A stretch of DNA of 6,295 nucleotides. It comes from an uncultured Bacteroides sp. Its GTDB lineage: Bacteria > Bacteroidota > Bacteroidia > Bacteroidales > UBA11471. The stretch spans positions 1 to 6,295 of the forward strand of contig CAJLYN010000136.1 of NCBI GenBank assembly GCA_905210875.1, given 5' to 3'. The translations under genes and the position numbers were made by a program. Numbering within the stretch: position 1 is the stretch's first letter; each line of letters starts with the position of its first letter. Positions 1 through 6,202 of the stretch are shown one piece after another. Under the pieces are notes generated by a model. It saw nothing but the letters and a program-made list of their open reading frames with translations. It made no database searches and had not been told where the DNA came from.

Positions 1-1045
1 GGCAAGAGACACCTCCGTCGGGTTTCCACTCGATGCGCAGGGGCACCCGCTCACCGGCCGTGAGGCTGACGGTGAATTTGTAGCTGTTGGGATTCCAGGC
101 CGTGCGCCAACGTTCGGGGACGACCGGCTTGCCGTCGATATATACGGTTACATAACCGGCATAATAGAGCAGGAAATGGTACTCCCCCGTCGCCCGGGCG
201 GCAATTTCGCCCGAGTAGAGTACCGAGGAGCCGTTTAGGTCGAAGCGTTGCGGCAAATCGAGAGTGGTCTTCTGATCTTCGTAATAGATGCGGTCTTCAC
301 GGCGGACTACCGGCGAGGCTTTCTTGTTCTTGGCTGCCGGTGTGTAGGCCGCCGTCAGTGCGCCGGGCTTGCCCTGTGCGTCATAAAGGTCGAAAATCTC
401 GCCCAGTTGGGCATAGTCGCGGCTGTCGCCCCACTTGCAGAGCGAATAGGTATCGAAGAGCAATCCGTAATTCTTACTGGAAACGATAAAAGGTACCGAC
501 ACCTTGGTGTTGTACTGGAAAAGCGACTCGTTGCGGCCCTTGTAGTTGAACTCGTCGGCCTGGTGCTGCCCCAGGCCGTAAAAAACTTCATCGGCCGGCG
601 ACTCAAACTGCTGCCAGTAGCTGTAACCCGATACGCCGTCGACCGTTATGGGGCGAAACTTTTTGCCTCCTCCACAACGTTCGCGCAGACGCACCGCACC
701 GTCGGCATCGGCAAAAGCCACCTCACCTGTGGTCATGTCGACCGTAGCCCGTACGGCTGCGGTTGCGAGAGTGAGATGCCCTTCGTCTTCATGCAGCGAA
801 AAAGGTGTCTTGGTAAAGGCTTCTGAAAGAACAACCAGACTTTTTGTGCGGGGAATTTTTCGGCCAGGGTGCGCCGTTACGCGGATAATCCGGTCGTCGA
901 CAACCTGCAAGCGCACAACTCGCGCCGTTGTATCGCCCGATGCGGGCAACGTCAGCACGACACCGTCAGACATCTTCCGGTACGATGCGGCTTCGGACGA
1001 ACAGACAAACAGCAACAACAAGGAGAAAAACAGGGTGTGTTTCAT
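1..1045 (-). CDS. GH31 glycosidase, alpha-xylosidase-like, with PA14 insert (N-terminal part; runs off left edge)
   Basis: Reading the minus strand from the ATG at 1045 gives 348 codons without a stop, so only the first third or so of the protein is present (PA14-containing GH31 enzymes are about 950 residues). Residues 1-20 form a signal peptide (charged MKH, leucine-rich core, cleavage near SSEA/A), so it is probably exported to the periplasm or cell surface. Residues about 25-230 resemble the GH31 N-terminal beta-sandwich, with the family-like stretch GLGQHQADEFNYKG at 157-170 and an SVPFIVSSKNYGLLFDT segment at 183-199. From about residue 235 to the edge the sequence resembles a PA14 domain (YSGEIAARATGEYHFLLYYAG, then VYIDGK), the insert known from the Bacteroides ovatus xyloglucan alpha-xylosidase. 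The catalytic barrel and its aspartates lie outside the window, so alpha-xylosidase versus alpha-glucosidase cannot be decided. This start is chosen because the signal peptide begins directly at it. Confidence 0.88.
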   Translation of the reverse strand, partial: MKHTLFFSLLLLFVCSSEAASYRKMSDGVVLTLPASGDTTARVVRLQVVDDRIIRVTAHPGRKIPRTKSLVVLSEAFTKTPFSLHEDEGHLTLATAAVRATVDMTTGEVAFADADGAVRLRERCGGGKKFRPITVDGVSGYSYWQQFESPADEVFYGLGQHQADEFNYKGRNESLFQYNTKVSVPFIVSSKNYGLLFDTYSLCKWGDSRDYAQLGEIFDLYDAQGKPGALTAAYTPAAKNKKASPVVRREDRIYYEDQKTTLDLPQRFDLNGSSVLYSGEIAARATGEYHFLLYYAGYVTVYIDGKPVVPERWRTAWNPNSYKFTVSLTAGERVPLRIEWKPDGGVSC

Positions 1046-1073
1046 GGTGTTTGTATTAAATATATTCATAATC

Positions 1074-1105
1074 AGGCAAGAATAGCAAACCGAGACCTCT
1101 TGCCT
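1074..1105. repeat. 8-bp inverted repeat in the GH31 leader
   Basis: AGGCAAGA at 1074-1081 and TCTTGCCT at 1098-1105 are perfect complements, separated by 16 bp. The repeat lies between the predicted GH31 transcription start and the start codon. It could be a protein-binding site with half-sites 24 bp apart or a weak RNA hairpin. There is no T-tract, so it is not a terminator. Confidence 0.45.
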
Positions 1106-1152
1106 AACGATTTTTCTGGAACTAATCAGGTACGGCCGATTTCTATTCGCTA

Positions 1153-1182
1153 CAAAAGTAAGAAAAAAACAAGTGCTACAAA
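1153..1182 (-). promoter_or_regulatory. Bacteroides-type promoter for the GH31 gene
   Basis: On the minus strand a perfect -7 match TACTTTTG lies at 1160-1153, and TTTG at 1182-1179 serves as the -33 box, with an 18-bp spacer (slightly short of the usual 19-21). Transcription would start near 1146, leaving a leader of about 100 nt before the ATG at 1045. The leader holds an 8-bp inverted repeat, listed separately. Seen by motif only. Confidence 0.6.
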
Positions 1183-1197
1183 CAGGTGTTTGCACCT
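1179..1197. promoter_or_regulatory. Overlapping palindromes at the GH31 -33 box, candidate operator
   Basis: CAAACA-GG-TGTTTG (1179-1192) is a perfect 6-bp palindrome with a 2-bp centre. It overlaps a second one, AGGTG-TTTG-CACCT (1184-1197). The first includes the TTTG -33 box of the GH31 promoter on the minus strand, which is where a regulator could act. The short length means chance is possible. Confidence 0.3.
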
Positions 1198-1262
1198 ATA
1201 CTGACAAAGCTTTCTGTTTTTTTCCGTCAGGCTTACGTATCTGTAAATTTATGAAAGAAAAG

Positions 1263-1294
1263 TATGTATTAGTCAAATATTCTTTTTATTTTTG
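1263..1294 (+). promoter_or_regulatory. Bacteroides-type promoter for the SPOR lipoprotein gene
   Basis: TATTTTTG at 1287-1294 fits the TAnnTTTG -7 consensus. A weak -33 box, TATG at 1263-1266, lies 20 bp upstream. The predicted transcript starts near 1301, only about 20 nt before the ATG at 1320. That leader is AT-rich with no Shine-Dalgarno sequence, as is usual in Bacteroidota. This also argues against any start upstream of 1320. Confidence 0.55.
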
Positions 1295-1319
1295 CTCGAT
1301 ATATCATCGATACAATATT

Positions 1320-1781
1320 ATGAAAAAAACAATCTTCTTAGGATTCATCGCCGTTGCTTTGCTGATAGGGGCAAACTCGTGCAAATCGAAAGAGAGCGCC
1401 TATAAAGCCGCTTACATGAAAGCACAAGAAAAAGAAATTGCCGAAGAGGTGCCCGTCGAAAACGAAGTGGTTACCACACAGGCTCCCGTACAGGAGCGCG
1501 TCAGCAACGAACGTATCTCCGTCATCGACGACGATGCCAGCAAATTGAAGCTATACAACGTAGTTGTAGGCAGTTTCTCGGTAAAGACCAACGCCTCCTC
1601 TTTGAAAGAACGTCTGATAAGAGACGGATACAACACTTTCATTGCCCGCAATAACCAAATGATGTACCGCGTAATTGCCGGTAGTTTCGATACCCGAAAA
1701 GAGGCCGAAGAGTTACGCGACGCCATCAAATTGAAATATTCGCCCGAATTCAATGATGCATGGTTGCTCATCAACCGCTAA
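1320..1781 (+). CDS. SPOR-domain lipoprotein (putative peptidoglycan-binding)
   Basis: The gene encodes 153 residues. Residues 1-21 are a lipoprotein signal (MKK, hydrophobic core, lipobox ANSC with Cys21), so it is probably anchored in an envelope membrane. Residues 22-75 are a charged, low-complexity linker rich in Glu and Val. Residues about 78-151 form one SPOR domain: LYNVVVGSFSVKTNASSLKERL, then a second beta strand YRVIAGSFDTRKEAEEL, ending DAWLL. SPOR domains bind denuded glycan strands of peptidoglycan, often at division sites; that role here is inferred from the family. The frame stays open further upstream, but the ATG at 1320 is the real start because the signal peptide begins there and the predicted promoter lies just upstream. 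It is transcribed divergently from GH31 and ends in a strong terminator. Confidence 0.9.
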   Translation: MKKTIFLGFIAVALLIGANSCKSKESAYKAAYMKAQEKEIAEEVPVENEVVTTQAPVQERVSNERISVIDDDASKLKLYNVVVGSFSVKTNASSLKERLIRDGYNTFIARNNQMMYRVIAGSFDTRKEAEELRDAIKLKYSPEFNDAWLLINR

Positions 1782-1800
1782 AATTTGACACATAATTCCG

Positions 1801-1837
1801 ACGCATTTCGACCCCATGTGGTCGAGATGCGTTTTTT
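1801..1837 (+). terminator. Intrinsic terminator after the SPOR gene
   Basis: The arms 1801-1813 and 1820-1832 form a 13-bp stem with one G-U pair and a 6-nt loop (CCATGT), followed by a run of six T (1832-1837). It starts 20 nt after the SPOR stop codon. It ends only 20 nt before the permease start codon, leaving almost no room for a downstream promoter, so it may also act as an attenuator in the permease leader. Confidence 0.85.
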
Positions 1838-1857
1838 AAATACATAACGATTATCTT

Positions 1858-3141
1858 ATGTGGAAGAAATGGGTGGGTTTCGACCCGTCAAGAATGAAAA
1901 TCTCCACCGAAATCATGGCGGGCATAACCTCTTTTCTCGCCATGTCATACATTTTGGCGGTTAATCCCGCCGTACTGTCGGCCACCGGAATGGACAAAGG
2001 GGCCGTCTTCACCACAACCGCTTTGGCTGCCATCATCGGTACCATGTGCATGGCCCTGTGGGCCAAAATGCCGTTTGCACTGGCTCCGGGCATGGGACTC
2101 AATGCCTTCTTTGCCTATACCGTATGCCTGCAAATGGGTAATTCTTGGCAATTTGCACTGACGGCGGTCTTCCTCGAAGGTATCATCTTCGTCATACTCA
2201 CTCTCACACATTTAAGGCAAGCCATTGTCAATGCCATACCCCCTACCCTGCGTCAAGCCATAGGCGTAGGTATCGGACTGTTCATTGCCTTTATCGGGCT
2301 TATCAACTGCCGCATCGTCGTGCCGCACGAAACCACACTTGTAACCATCGGCAAACTCACCAGCGGCGAAGCGCTTCTGGGTCTGATAGGGCTCGTCATA
2401 ACAGCGGTTCTTGTCATCAAAAAAGTGCAAGGGGGACTTCTCATCGGTATTCTGCTTACCACCCTCATCGGTATCCCGATGGGACTTACCCAATACGCCG
2501 GCTTCATGAATATTCCGCCATCGATCAAGCCCATATTCATGAAATTTGAGTTCTCCGAGATATTCTCGCTGAAAATGGTCATCGTCGTCTTTACGTTTCT
2601 CTTTATCGACATGTTCGACACCATCGGTACCATCATCGGAGTATTCAACAAGGCCGGTATGACTGTCAACGGGAAAATTCCCCGGCTGAAAGAGGCCTTC
2701 ATGGCCGACGCCATAGGCACGACCTGTGGTGCCATGCTGGGTACCAGCACCGTCACCGTGTTTGTCGAGAGCGCCAGTGGCATATCGCAAGGAGGTCGTT
2801 CAGGTCTAACCGCTCTTACCACAGCCGTATGTTTCGCACTGGCCCTGCTCTTCTCTCCCTTCTTTCTCTCCATTCCGGCACCGGCTACCGGAGCCATACT
2901 CATTCTGGTAGGGCTGTCTATGGTCTCCACCATTACCCATATCGACTTTTCCGACCTGAGTGAAGCCATTCCCGCTTTCATCTGCATTCTTATCATACCG
3001 TTTGCATACAGCATTTCCGACGGTATCATCTTAGGGATGATTAGCTACGTTGTCATCAACCTACTATGCGGGAAACAAAAGAAACTCTCCGTCGCCATGT
3101 ATATCCTCGCCGTTATACTCACGATGAAATTCATTCTTTAA
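1858..3141 (+). CDS. AzgA/NCS2-family purine permease (guanine/hypoxanthine or adenine uptake)
   Basis: The protein has 427 residues and is an almost wholly hydrophobic, multi-spanning inner-membrane protein of the AzgA branch of the NCS2 (nucleobase:cation symporter-2) family, like PbuG of Bacillus or PurP/GhxP of E. coli, usually about 430-450 residues. Family hallmarks are all present: SATGMD at 41-46, PFALAPGMGLNAFFAYTV at 72-89, FLFIDMFDTIGT at 247-258 with acidic Asp251/Asp254, and GTSTVTVFVESASGI at 295-309 with Glu304, followed by QGGRSGLT. The acidic residues match the positions that bind base and proton in the family. Substrate preference cannot be told from sequence. The ATG at 1858 gives the usual short cytoplasmic N-terminus (WVGFDPS). 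It is the first gene of a tight four-gene run; 11 nt separate it from the GNAT gene. No purine riboswitch was recognised upstream. Confidence 0.93.
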   Translation: MWKKWVGFDPSRMKISTEIMAGITSFLAMSYILAVNPAVLSATGMDKGAVFTTTALAAIIGTMCMALWAKMPFALAPGMGLNAFFAYTVCLQMGNSWQFALTAVFLEGIIFVILTLTHLRQAIVNAIPPTLRQAIGVGIGLFIAFIGLINCRIVVPHETTLVTIGKLTSGEALLGLIGLVITAVLVIKKVQGGLLIGILLTTLIGIPMGLTQYAGFMNIPPSIKPIFMKFEFSEIFSLKMVIVVFTFLFIDMFDTIGTIIGVFNKAGMTVNGKIPRLKEAFMADAIGTTCGAMLGTSTVTVFVESASGISQGGRSGLTALTTAVCFALALLFSPFFLSIPAPATGAILILVGLSMVSTITHIDFSDLSEAIPAFICILIIPFAYSISDGIILGMISYVVINLLCGKQKKLSVAMYILAVILTMKFIL

Positions 3142-3152
3142 CCTTCATACTC

Positions 3153-3416
3153 ATGGAACCACGCATTACACACCACCCAGAGACCTCGCGATTCGAAACC
3201 ATTGTCGACGAACATACGGCCTACGTCGAATATCGACTGGAAAACAACGTTCTGGACATACTACACACCATCGTTCCCCCTGCCATCGAAGGCCGAGGCC
3301 TAGCCTCACGACTTGTGGGTGCAGCCTACGACTATGCCGAAGCCAACGGGCTCACGTTCAAAGCCACCTGCTCATATGCCGTCGTATGGCTACAACGTAA
3401 AAAAAGCCGTGTCTGA
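3153..3416 (+). CDS. Minimal GNAT-type N-acetyltransferase (COG2388-like)
   Basis: This 87-residue cytoplasmic protein resembles the very small COG2388/Acetyltransf_CG acetyltransferases (about 90-100 residues; Arabidopsis At1g77540 is the structural example). Visible features are an N-terminal beta hairpin (SRFETIVDEHTAYVEYRL), the strand LDILHTIVPPAIEG, the acetyl-CoA loop EGRGLASRLV at 46-55, the following helix AYDYAEANGL, and the TCSYAVVWLQR strand at 72-82. Acceptor substrate is unknown. The end is odd: as I recall the family, an RHPEY-like motif follows the last strand, but here the protein ends RKKSRV, coded across an A7 run. Removing one A would join this frame to the next gene. The ATG at 3153 is preferred over the open frame back to 3066 because family similarity starts there and the longer version would overlap the permease. 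The stop lies 4 nt before the SGNH start. Confidence 0.8.
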   Translation: MEPRITHHPETSRFETIVDEHTAYVEYRLENNVLDILHTIVPPAIEGRGLASRLVGAAYDYAEANGLTFKATCSYAVVWLQRKKSRV

Positions 3417-3420
3417 GATT

Positions 3421-4065
3421 ATGAAAACAAGCATTCTGTCTTTTATCGCCGTCATCTGCCTATCGACGGCCCTGCATGCCCAGGAGCCCATACGCGTAGC
3501 CTGCGTGGGCAACAGCATTACCTACGGTCACGGACTGAAAAACCGCTCCACGGAGAGCTACCCTTCGGTATTGGGCGAAATGCTGGGCGAGAAGTATGTG
3601 GTAAGAAATTTCGGCATCAGTGCGCGCACCCTGCTCAACAAGGGCGACCACCCCTACATGAAAGAGCAGTTGTTTGCCGAGGCCCGCGCGTTCCACCCCG
3701 ACATTGTTGTCATCAAACTGGGCACGAACGATACCAAGCCGCACAACTGGAAATATGCCCAAGACTTCCGACACGACCTCTCGGCTCTCATCGACTCTTT
3801 CCGCTGTGAAGGTTCGCCACGCATCTATCTCTGCTACCCGGCCACCGTCTACGGCCTACGCTGGGGCATCAACGACAGTACGCTGGTGCATGGTGTCATA
3901 CCCGCCATCAAGAAAACGGCCCGGAAGAAAAAGGTCCGCCTCATCGACCTGCACACTGCCACACAGGAGATGCCCGAGAATTTTCCTGATGGGGTACACC
4001 CCAATGCCGCCGGAGCCCGCATCCTGGCCGAGGAGGTTTTCAAAGCCATTACCAACAAACGATAA
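3421..4065 (+). CDS. Secreted SGNH/GDSL-family esterase
   Basis: The gene encodes 214 residues. Residues 1-20 are a signal peptide (MKTSILSFIAVICLSTALHA, cut before Gln21), so the enzyme is exported. The rest is one SGNH hydrolase domain with all four blocks: block I GNSIT at 30-34 with nucleophile Ser32 (Asn replaces the Asp of the classic GDS, as is common in this group), block II NFG with Gly65, block III GTND at 101-104 with Asn103, and block V DGVHPN with Asp190 and His193 completing the triad. Such enzymes remove acetyl or other acyl groups, often from plant or host glycans. The substrate is not shown, but placement directly before a GH43 suits deacylation of a glycan. It follows the GNAT stop by 4 nt and precedes GH43 by 11 nt, which implies co-transcription. 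The start is set by the signal peptide. Confidence 0.88.
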   Translation: MKTSILSFIAVICLSTALHAQEPIRVACVGNSITYGHGLKNRSTESYPSVLGEMLGEKYVVRNFGISARTLLNKGDHPYMKEQLFAEARAFHPDIVVIKLGTNDTKPHNWKYAQDFRHDLSALIDSFRCEGSPRIYLCYPATVYGLRWGINDSTLVHGVIPAIKKTARKKKVRLIDLHTATQEMPENFPDGVHPNAAGARILAEEVFKAITNKR

Positions 4066-4076
4066 TTTACCGACAT

Positions 4077-5144
4077 ATGTCTACAAGAAATTTTATCGCT
4101 ATCCTGTTGCTGATAGGCGGCATCGTCTTATCGCCCGCCGCATCGGCCCGCAAAAAATCCAAAGTGCCCGATGAAAAAGATATGGCCGCATACCTGCTGG
4201 TCTATTTCAAAGACGACACCCACAGCCTGCACATGGCCCTGAGTGCCGACGGCTACTCATTTACCGATGTAAACAACGGTCGGCCAGTCGTGTCGGGTGA
4301 TACCATCGCCCAGCAACGGGGCATACGCGACCCGCACATCATGCGCGGCCCCGACGGTGCCTTCTACCTGGCCATGACCGACCTGCACATCTACGCCCAG
4401 GAGGCCGGTTACCGTGACACTCAATGGGAGCGCGACGGCAAAGCCTACGGCTGGGGCAACAACCGCGCAGTGGTACTGATGCGCTCGACCGACCTGATAC
4501 ATTGGACCCACAGCTGCTTCCGTCTCGATGAAGCATTTCCCGGATATGAGGAGGTGGGTTGCGTATGGGCTCCGCAGACCATCTACGACCCCGAAGCCGG
4601 CAAACTCATGATATACTTCACCATGCGCTACGGCAACGAACGGTGCGAACTCTACTATGCCTATACCGATGATGCCTTCACCCGCATGACGACCGAGCCG
4701 AAACGGCTCTTTAACTACCCCAAGAAATTCTCCTACATCGACGGTGACATTACCAAGGTGGGCGACAAGTATCATCTCTTCTATGTAGCCCAAGAGGGTT
4801 GCGCAGGAATACGCCACGCCGTCTCCGACTCAATCCACAGCGGGTATGTCTACGACGACGGCTGGTACGACTCCGAGCCCAGAGGTTGCGAGGCTCCCAA
4901 TATATGGAAACGCATCGGTGAAAATCGCTGGGTACTCATGTACGACATATACAGTCTGAAACCGCATAACTTCGGATTCAGAGAGACGACCGATTTCAAA
5001 ACTTTTACCGACCTGGGGCACTTCAACGAAGGGGTGATGAAAGCCACCAACTTCACCATACCCAAACACGGCGCCGTCATTCACCTCACGGCCAAGGAGG
5101 CCCGCCGTCTGGCCCGTTACTGGGGGTGCGACATGAAATTCTGA
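4077..5144 (+). CDS. Secreted glycoside hydrolase family 43 enzyme (arabinosidase/xylosidase-like)
   Basis: The gene encodes 355 residues. Residues 1-24 are a signal peptide (hydrophobic FIAILLLIGGIVL, cleavage near ASA/RKK). The rest fits a single five-bladed beta-propeller of GH43 without an accessory domain. Catalytic motifs can be followed: the probable general base Asp85 in GIRDPHIM, the strand GCVWAPQTIYD at 161-171, the likely pKa-modulating Asp in YIDGD at 220-224, and the general acid Glu272 in RGCEAPNIWK. GH43 enzymes invert the linkage and mostly remove alpha-L-arabinofuranose or beta-D-xylose; some subfamilies act on beta-galactose. Subfamily and substrate are not assigned. It is the last gene of the four-gene run, and a long hairpin follows 15 nt after its stop. 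The ATG at 4077 is chosen because the signal peptide begins there. Confidence 0.86.
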   Translation: MSTRNFIAILLLIGGIVLSPAASARKKSKVPDEKDMAAYLLVYFKDDTHSLHMALSADGYSFTDVNNGRPVVSGDTIAQQRGIRDPHIMRGPDGAFYLAMTDLHIYAQEAGYRDTQWERDGKAYGWGNNRAVVLMRSTDLIHWTHSCFRLDEAFPGYEEVGCVWAPQTIYDPEAGKLMIYFTMRYGNERCELYYAYTDDAFTRMTTEPKRLFNYPKKFSYIDGDITKVGDKYHLFYVAQEGCAGIRHAVSDSIHSGYVYDDGWYDSEPRGCEAPNIWKRIGENRWVLMYDIYSLKPHNFGFRETTDFKTFTDLGHFNEGVMKATNFTIPKHGAVIHLTAKEARRLARYWGCDMKF

Positions 5145-5159
5145 CACAACGTCCTAAGG

Positions 5160-5204
5160 AATACAGCGAGGCGCTCATCGGTTCGATGAGCGCCTCGCTG
5201 TATT
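5160..5204. terminator. Bidirectional terminator hairpin between convergent genes
   Basis: Arms 5160-5180 and 5184-5204 are perfectly complementary over 21 bp, with a GTT loop and a GC-rich core. It lies between the GH43 stop (5144) and the stop of the minus-strand AraC gene (5222), so it can serve both transcripts. The T-tracts are short on both sides (TTT on plus, ATT on minus), so the strength rests on the stem. Confidence 0.75.
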
Positions 5205-5221
5205 TACGGTCATGAACAAAA

Positions 5222-6118
5222 TCAATGCTGCTGGCGATATTCATTGGGGGTCTGACCCACAAATTTCTTAAACATACGGCTGAAATGCTGTGGATACTGA
5301 AAGCCCATACCATAGGCTATTTCACTTATACTTTTCGACGTGTCGTACAGTCTTTCCTTGGCTATATCTATGATATAATTCTGTATATACTCCTGAGCCG
5401 ACTTACCGCTCTCTTTTTTAATGAGATCTCCAAAATAATTGGGAGAAAGAGAGAGTTTGTCGGCAAAATATTTAACCGAAGGCAATCCCTGCTCTACCAC
5501 CTCCTCCGTGCGGAAATAGTCATGGAGCAAGCGCTCAAAGCGCACAATCACATCTTTGTTTACACGGTTACGGGTTATGAATTGCCGGTCATAAAAACGC
5601 ACACAATAATTGAGCAGCAACTCAATATTGGAAACAATCAACATACGGCTGTGCTTGTCGATTGAATGATGCAACTCTGCAGCAATATTGTGCAGACATT
5701 CCATGACAACACTCCGCTCCTGCTCGGAAATGTGCAAAGCTTCATTTACTTCATAAGAAAAGAAGGTATAATCATCGATATGACGTCCTAAAGAGGTCCC
5801 TCTGATGAGATCGGGGTGGAAGACAAGCGCCCACCCTTTCGGTTGCACCTTCTCGTTCTTGTTTTCGATACCGTATACCTGGCCGGGTGCAAGAAAGATA
5901 AGTGAGCCCTCCTGGTAATCGTAATACTGCCGGCCATATCGCATATCGCCACACTTGACATCTTTTAGAAATATAGCGTAAAAACCGTAGGAACAACGCC
6001 GTGAACACATGGGCTGACACTGCGACCAGTCGACCACACTTACCAAAGGATTTAATGTCTCCACACCCATCATGCGATTGTATTCATACACATGATCTAT
6101 CTTTTCGATTTCACTCAT
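5222..6118 (-). CDS. AraC-family transcriptional regulator
   Basis: From the ATG at 6118 the protein has 298 residues. Residues about 40-110 form a cupin-like sensor domain (SYGFYAIFLKDVKCGDMRYG, then YQEGSLIFLAPGQVYGI). Residues about 130-185 are helical. The C-terminal AraC DNA-binding domain has two helix-turn-helix units: about 214-236 (VKYFADKLSLSPNYFGDLIKK) and about 264-288 (ISEIAYGMGFQYPQHFSRMFKK), closing with the family end GQTPNEYR. The ligand is unknown. The frame is open back to 6181, but the predicted promoter (-7 box at 6148-6141) lies inside that extension. The extension is also not family-like, so 6118, or the in-frame ATG at 6124, is the likely start. It converges on the GH43 operon. 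Control of the neighbouring glycosidase genes is a reasonable guess from position only. Confidence 0.9.
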   Translation of the reverse strand: MSEIEKIDHVYEYNRMMGVETLNPLVSVVDWSQCQPMCSRRCSYGFYAIFLKDVKCGDMRYGRQYYDYQEGSLIFLAPGQVYGIENKNEKVQPKGWALVFHPDLIRGTSLGRHIDDYTFFSYEVNEALHISEQERSVVMECLHNIAAELHHSIDKHSRMLIVSNIELLLNYCVRFYDRQFITRNRVNKDVIVRFERLLHDYFRTEEVVEQGLPSVKYFADKLSLSPNYFGDLIKKESGKSAQEYIQNYIIDIAKERLYDTSKSISEIAYGMGFQYPQHFSRMFKKFVGQTPNEYRQQH

Positions 6119-6135
6119 AAGCATCTGAACGTTAC

Positions 6136-6160
6136 TTCGACAAATATATAATATTCGACA
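6136..6160. repeat. Direct repeat TTCGACA flanking the AraC -7 box
   Basis: TTCGACA occurs at 6136-6142 and again at 6154-6160, 18 bp apart start to start. The copies sit on both sides of the -7 box, the first overlapping it by two bases (6141-6142). A related TCCGACA lies at 6234-6240. AraC-type proteins bind direct repeats at roughly two-turn spacing, so an autoregulatory operator is possible; binding is inferred. Confidence 0.4.
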
Positions 6161-6171
6161 CAATAAAGAAA
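6141..6171 (-). promoter_or_regulatory. Bacteroides-type promoter for the AraC gene
   Basis: On the minus strand TATATTTG (6148-6141) is a perfect match to the -7 consensus TAnnTTTG. TTTC (6171-6168), one base off TTTG, lies 19 bp upstream. The start of transcription would be near 6134, leaving a leader of only about 10-16 nt to the ATG at 6124 or 6118. This placement decides against the longer open frame from 6181. Confidence 0.6.
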
Positions 6172-6202
6172 TATTCTTCATTTCAATACTGTAAATAAGG
6201 TA

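Noticed and set aside
248..826. Plus-strand open frame of 192 codons inside the GH31 region, with further plus-strand frames at 648-1085 and 869-1204
   Set aside because: They run antisense to a well-supported GH31 gene with a signal peptide and family motifs. Their translations show no domain-like sequence.
1201..1230. Small hairpin with a T7 run (AAAGCTTT at 1206-1213) in the divergent region
   Set aside because: The stem is short, no gene ends there on the plus strand, and it lies between divergent promoters, so a terminator role is unlikely.
1173..1319. N-terminal extension of the SPOR gene by 49 codons
   Set aside because: The lipoprotein signal begins at the ATG at 1320, and the predicted promoter lies within the extension.
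1700..1857. Purine riboswitch ahead of the permease
   Set aside because: I could not find the conserved purine-aptamer core, and the space between SPOR stop and terminator is only about 20 nt.
2212..3029. Long minus-strand open frames (192 and 258 codons) opposite the permease
   Set aside because: They mirror the permease gene and show no recognisable family; the permease has all NCS2/AzgA hallmarks.
4257..4817. Minus-strand open frame of 186 codons opposite GH43
   Set aside because: It is antisense to the GH43 catalytic core and its composition follows from GH43 codon use. No own promoter or family match is visible.
6125..6181. N-terminal extension of the AraC regulator to an ATG at 6181
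   Set aside because: The -7 box at 6148-6141 lies inside it, and the extra residues do not resemble the N-terminus of related regulators.
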